Made by a program: the position numbers and the translations under genes
Assembly: GCA_003455715.1 (NCBI GenBank)
Contig: DMQJ01000360.1
Span: 7,758-16,334, forward strand
Direction: 5' to 3'
Source: Acidimicrobiaceae bacterium
GTDB taxonomy: Bacteria > Actinomycetota > Acidimicrobiia > Acidimicrobiales > Ilumatobacteraceae
DNA: 8,577 nt
The notes under the pieces: model-generated
The model's database searches: none
The model's input: the letters and a program-made list of their open reading frames with translations, nothing else
Told to the model about the DNA's origin: nothing
Shown here: one piece after another, positions 5,820-8,577 of the stretch
How the letters are laid out: every line of letters starts with the position of its first letter
How positions within the stretch are numbered: position 1 is the first letter of the stretch

Positions 5820-7460
5820 ATGACGACTCCCAGCGCCACAACTCGGGTGGACGGTCATGCCGGGCAGCAGGCGGTGGCCGCGCTGATGGCATTCGGCACC
5901 GACACCATGTTCACGCTCAACGGTGGGCACATCTGGCCTCTGTACGACGCCGCCCGCGACCAGGGGATGAAAGTGGTCGACACCCGTCACGAGCAGACGG
6001 CCACCTTCGCCGCCGAGGCATACGCCAAGCTCACCCGCAAGCCCGGCTTCGCGGCGCTCACCGCTGGCCCGGGCATCACCAACGGCGTGTCGGCCATCAC
6101 CTCGGCGTACTTCAACGGGTCGCCCCTCGTGGTGCTCGGAGGGCGGGCACCCGAAGCACGGTGGGGCGCCGGTTCGTTGCAGGAGTTCGACCACATCCCG
6201 GTGGTGCAGTCCATCACGAAGAGCGCATCCACGGTGAAAGACCCCGCGCAGGCGGGCGCAATGGTGCACGCCGCCACCCGCCTCTCGATGACCCCACACC
6301 GCGGTCCGACGTTCCTCGACGTGCCGCTCGATGTGTTCTTCGCCGCGTCAGCGGGCGACATCCCGGAGGTCGATGAGTGCGTCGGCCTCGGCGCTGCGCC
6401 GAACGACGACGAGGTCGCTGCGCTCGCCGCGCTCATCGCCGCGGCGGAGCGCCCCGCGTTCATCATCGGCAGCGACGTGTACTGGGACGGTGCGTGGGAG
6501 GCACTGCGGGAGGCGGCCGAGCACCTGCGCGTGCCCTGCTTCTTCAACGGCCTCGGTCGCGGCACGCTGCCGGCCGACCACGAGTTGGCGTTCCTGCGTA
6601 CACGCGGCCTGCTGAAGGCGCGGGCCGACCTGGTGGTGGTGTGGGGTACGCCGCTCGACTTCCGGCTCGGCTTCGGCCAGTTCGGCAACGCCCAGGTGGC
6701 TCATGTGGTCGACAGCAACTCGCAGCGCGCACACCACGTCTCGGTGCCCACCGTGGCCGGCGACAGCAACCTGGTGCTGCGGGCGCTTGCCGATGGGCCC
6801 GGGCCGTCGATCGACCGCAGCGGCTGGGTGGCCGAACTGCGTGCGGCGGAAGAGAAGGGGCGTGCCGCCGACGACGAACTGCTGGCAGCCGGGGGCGATG
6901 TGGTGAAGCCGAGCCGCATCTACGGCGAGCTGGGCAAGCGGCTGGAACGAGACGCCGTGGTGATCTGCGACGGCGGCGACTTCGCCTCCTATGCCGGCAA
7001 ATTCGTGGAGGTCTACGAACCCGGCTGCTGGCTCGACACCGGCCCCTACGGCTGCCTGGGCAACGGGCCCGGCTATGCAATCGCGGCCCGCAGTGTGCGC
7101 CCCAGCAGCCAGATCGTGCTGCTGCTCGGCGACGGCGCTGCCGGCTTCAGCCTGATGGACGCCGACACGATGGTGCGCCACGACCTGCCGGTAGTGATGG
7201 TGGTGGGCAACAACGGCATGTGGGGGCTCGAGAAGCACCCGATGCAGGCCATCTACGGCTGGGACATGGCGTGCGATCTGCAGCCTGGCTGCCGATACGA
7301 CGAAGTGGTGCGCGCGCTCGGGGGCGCGGGCGAGACGGTGTCGTCGCCCGACGAGATCGGGCCGGCGCTCGACCGCGCGTTCGCCAGCGGTGTGCCCTAC
7401 ATGGTGAACGTGCTCACCGACCCGATGGACGTCTACCCGCGCACCAGCAACCTCGGCTGA
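5820..7460 (+). CDS. ilvG: ThDP-dependent acetolactate synthase-like enzyme (IlvG / 2-hydroxyacyl-CoA lyase type)
   Basis: Complete ThDP-dependent enzyme of 546 residues with three domains. The N-terminal Pyr domain carries the catalytic glutamate in DTRHEQ (Glu58) and TAGPGITNGVSAI; the central domain follows; the C-terminal PP domain has GDGAAGFSLMDADTMVRHD (from 437) closed by NN at 464-465, the Mg/ThDP motif. GCWLDTGPYGCLGNGPGYA and NNGMWGLEKHPM closely resemble the mycobacterial protein called IlvG (Rv1820), and the same region resembles human ILVBL/HACL2. The symbol is therefore by resemblance to mycobacteria, not to enterobacterial ilvG. Annotations usually say acetolactate synthase, but relatives cleave 2-hydroxyacyl-CoAs, and no ilvN regulatory subunit or ilvC lies nearby, so a catabolic lyase role with the P450/SDR cluster is plausible. 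It starts 28 nt after the nucleotidyltransferase and ends 16 nt before the convergent lipoprotein gene. Confidence 0.93.
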   Translation: MTTPSATTRVDGHAGQQAVAALMAFGTDTMFTLNGGHIWPLYDAARDQGMKVVDTRHEQTATFAAEAYAKLTRKPGFAALTAGPGITNGVSAITSAYFNGSPLVVLGGRAPEARWGAGSLQEFDHIPVVQSITKSASTVKDPAQAGAMVHAATRLSMTPHRGPTFLDVPLDVFFAASAGDIPEVDECVGLGAAPNDDEVAALAALIAAAERPAFIIGSDVYWDGAWEALREAAEHLRVPCFFNGLGRGTLPADHELAFLRTRGLLKARADLVVVWGTPLDFRLGFGQFGNAQVAHVVDSNSQRAHHVSVPTVAGDSNLVLRALADGPGPSIDRSGWVAELRAAEEKGRAADDELLAAGGDVVKPSRIYGELGKRLERDAVVICDGGDFASYAGKFVEVYEPGCWLDTGPYGCLGNGPGYAIAARSVRPSSQIVLLLGDGAAGFSLMDADTMVRHDLPVVMVVGNNGMWGLEKHPMQAIYGWDMACDLQPGCRYDEVVRALGGAGETVSSPDEIGPALDRAFASGVPYMVNVLTDPMDVYPRTSNLG

Positions 7461-7476
7461 AGCCGGGCAGCAGCGG

Positions 7477-7785
7477 TCAGTCGCAGCCGCCGCCGGGTTG
7501 GGGCACGATGTTGCCCGCAGCGTCGATGTCGTACAGGGGTGATTCGGCGCGCAGGTAGTTGGGCACCATCATCGCCTCCACGGCGATGTCTTGGTTCTCC
7601 AACAGCATGTAGCTCTCCATCGCTGTCTGGAACAGTTGCCGCTCGCGTGAGCACGCCACCGACGAAGCATCGTTGATGTTCTCGACGCCTTCCTTGGCCT
7701 TCTCGGCGACGTTGCAGCCCGCGAGGCCAGCAGCCAGAAGTGCCAGCAGCGGAAGGGAGAGCGCCCGAGCTGAGCGCCGGGTCAT
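7477..7785 (-). CDS. Small lipoprotein with a pilin-like C-terminal region
   Basis: Predicted exported lipoprotein of 102 residues. The N-terminus MTRRSARALSLPLLALLAAGLAGC is a basic region, a hydrophobic core and the lipobox LAGC, with lipidation at Cys24, so the mature protein would be anchored on the outer face of the membrane. The mature part (about 79 residues) has VACSRERQLFQTAMESYMLL, then VPNYLRAESPLYDIDAAGNIVP and a final GGGCD. The order of an ACxxERxxxxTAxExY helix, a (V/L)PxYLR step and a YDID-G-xVxP hairpin recalls the globular end of type II secretion/type IV pilins, without the pilin N-terminus. Two cysteines (in VACS and GGGCD) could form a disulfide. The start overlaps the thioesterase stop by 4 nt, so both genes share one transcript. 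No function can be assigned. The frame stays open far upstream, but that extension only shadows the thioesterase and tldD. Confidence 0.82.
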   Translation of the reverse strand: MTRRSARALSLPLLALLAAGLAGCNVAEKAKEGVENINDASSVACSRERQLFQTAMESYMLLENQDIAVEAMMVPNYLRAESPLYDIDAAGNIVPQPGGGCD

Positions 7786-8159
7786 TGTGTCTTGTCCATG
7801 AATCGGTCGACCTCCACCAGGACTCGGGTGACCTTTCCTGCGGCCACCAGCCCTTTGGTATCGGACGCCGAGACAGTGAACGTGAGCCGCCGACCCTCGA
7901 TCTTTTCGAGGACGGCTTCGGCTTCCACCTGCCCGCCCACCGCAGTCGGCTGCAGATGGTCGAGTTGGACCCGCATGCCCACCGTGGTGCTGCCCTCCGG
8001 AAGTTGGCCGGCGAGGGCGGCGCAGGTTGCCTGCTCCACCAGAGCGACCACCCGCGGGGTTGCCAGCACGACGACGGATCCAGAGCCCATGGCCAACGCC
8101 GTATCGGCGTCGGTGACCACCAGGCTCGCCGTGCCCTTCATGCCAACCGTTGCACCCAC
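7782..8159 (-). CDS. FlK-like hot-dog fold thioesterase
   Basis: Predicted cytosolic acyl-CoA thioesterase of 125 residues, single hot-dog domain. The catalytic set of fluoroacetyl-CoA thioesterase FlK (Thr42, Glu50, His76) aligns with Thr34, Glu42 and His68; the spacings (8 and 26 residues) are identical. LATPRVVALVEQATCAAL matches the central helix, and EKIEGRRLTFTVSASD matches the strand that in FlK contains VEGRRLSWRVSAHD. The FlK lid Phe36 corresponds to Ser28 here, so fluoroacetyl specificity is unlikely; a general short acyl-CoA hydrolase is more probable. The start is GTG at 8159, chosen because a TAGCGT -10 box lies 8 nt upstream; an ATG at 8141 would remove 6 residues. It overlaps the lipoprotein gene by 4 nt and diverges from tldD across 64 bp. 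A link to the P450/SDR cluster through CoA thioesters is possible but unproven. Confidence 0.88.
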   Translation of the reverse strand: MGATVGMKGTASLVVTDADTALAMGSGSVVVLATPRVVALVEQATCAALAGQLPEGSTTVGMRVQLDHLQPTAVGGQVEAEAVLEKIEGRRLTFTVSASDTKGLVAAGKVTRVLVEVDRFMDKTQ

Positions 8160-8167
8160 AGGGAGCC

Positions 8168-8173
8168 ACGCTA
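8168..8173 (-). promoter_or_regulatory. Putative -10 box of the thioesterase/lipoprotein operon
   Basis: The minus strand reads TAGCGT, identical to the hexamer before dxs, and ends 8 nt before the GTG at 8159. It supports the GTG as the true start and near-leaderless transcription. Confidence 0.45.
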
Positions 8174-8211
8174 ACGCCTGCAGCAGTGGTCACCGCACAC
8201 CGCCCCCTCGG

Positions 8212-8217
8212 TAGGCT
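8212..8217 (+). promoter_or_regulatory. Putative -10 box of the tldD-like gene
   Basis: TAGGCT (TAnnnT) ends exactly 6 nt before the ATG at 8224, which puts the predicted transcription start on the start codon itself. It lies in the 64-bp divergent spacer shared with the thioesterase promoter. No -35 box is clear. Confidence 0.5.
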
Positions 8218-8223
8218 CCCCGC

Positions 8224-8577
8224 ATGGAACGGTCGATGATCGACGGAGACGTGCTTGAGCGAGTGTTGGCGGCGGCGGTTCGCACCGGCGCCGAGTTCGC
8301 CGAGGTGTACGCGGAAGACAAGCGATCCACCGCGGTGGGCCTCGACGACCGCAAGGTCGAGCAGGTCACCAGCGGCCGCGACCGGGGCGCCGGCATTCGG
8401 GTGGTGAAGGGCGACACCACCGGCTTCGCCCACACCGCCGACCTCAGCGAGGTCGGGCTGTTGGCCGCCGCCGAGGCCGCCGCTGCCGCTGCCAGCCAGG
8501 GCGACGGCCGCACTCGCACCATCGCCCTCACCCGGGGGCCGCAGCGCACCTGGAGGCCGGCTGCCCCGGACCCGCAC
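8224..8577 (+). CDS. TldD/PmbA-family metallopeptidase, N-terminal fragment (continues past window)
   Basis: The first 118 residues of a TldD/PmbA-family protein, cytosolic zinc metallopeptidases that trim peptides, known from microcin B17 maturation and CcdA degradation. The visible part has the family's N-terminal features: FAEVYAEDKRSTAVGLDDRKVEQVTSGRDRGAGIRVV, then GDTTGFAHTADLSE and an alanine-rich helix. GRDRGAGIRVVKG with TGFAHTADLS points to the TldD rather than the PmbA branch. The zinc site (HExxxH) lies in the missing C-terminal part, so catalytic competence cannot be judged. In most genomes tldD and pmbA are adjacent, so a pmbA copy may follow beyond base 8577. The ATG at 8224 is supported by the TAGGCT box; an internal ATG at 8236 is less likely. 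Confidence 0.9.
   Translation, partial: MERSMIDGDVLERVLAAAVRTGAEFAEVYAEDKRSTAVGLDDRKVEQVTSGRDRGAGIRVVKGDTTGFAHTADLSEVGLLAAAEAAAAAASQGDGRTRTIALTRGPQRTWRPAAPDPH

Noticed and set aside
7452..7480. Possible terminator hairpin (CGGCT-GA-AGCCG) between the convergent genes
   Set aside because: The stem is 5 bp with a 2-nt loop and no T-run; too weak to call a terminator.
6377..7558. Plus-strand open frame of 393 codons inside the ThDP enzyme
   Set aside because: It is an alternate frame of a fully conserved enzyme, very Arg/Gly/Ala-rich, and carries no motif.
7786..8577. Upstream extension of the lipoprotein frame on the minus strand to the window edge
   Set aside because: The added part overlaps the thioesterase and tldD and has no family character; the lipoprotein signal peptide begins at 7785.

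Overview
The window reads as chromosome of a high-GC actinobacterium. The Dxs fragment has the actinobacterial NDNGRSYAPT stretch, the ThDP enzyme resembles mycobacterial IlvG, and most starts have a TAnnnT-type -10 box only 6-9 nt upstream with no convincing ribosome-binding site, as in leaderless actinobacterial transcripts. An Acidimicrobiia-like origin is my guess; it cannot be proven from this window.

Layout: (1) 1-1199, minus strand: N-terminal two thirds of dxs, running off the left edge. (2) 1237-4274, plus strand: cytochrome P450, a cyclase-family metal hydrolase and a short-chain dehydrogenase (SDR), tightly packed (ATGA overlap, then a 12-nt gap). (3) 4277-4345: a possible 22-residue peptide. 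(4) 4356-5144: a second SDR whose last residues are out of frame because of one extra C in a CCCC run; the original end was probably the TGA at 5128-5130. (5) 5149-5791: a small protein and a DUF6036-like nucleotidyltransferase in overlapping frames, a toxin-antitoxin-like pair that looks foreign to the cluster. (6) 5820-7460: a complete IlvG/HACL2-like ThDP enzyme. (7) 7477-8159, minus strand: an FlK-like hot-dog thioesterase followed, with a 4-nt overlap, by a small lipoprotein. (8) 8224-8577, plus strand: the start of a TldD/PmbA-family metallopeptidase, running off the right edge.

How the genes may work together: P450, two SDRs, a cyclase-type hydrolase and a ThDP C-C lyase/synthase on one strand look like a degradation route: hydroxylation, oxidation to a ketone, hydrolytic opening of a ring or amide, and cleavage of a 2-hydroxyacyl-CoA or 2-keto acid. 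The substrate cannot be read from sequence. dxs (isoprenoid precursors) is a housekeeping neighbour, and the thioesterase/lipoprotein and tldD units look unrelated to the pathway.

There are no tRNA, rRNA, CRISPR or IS elements that I can see, no gene-free stretch above 300 bases, and no convincing terminator.
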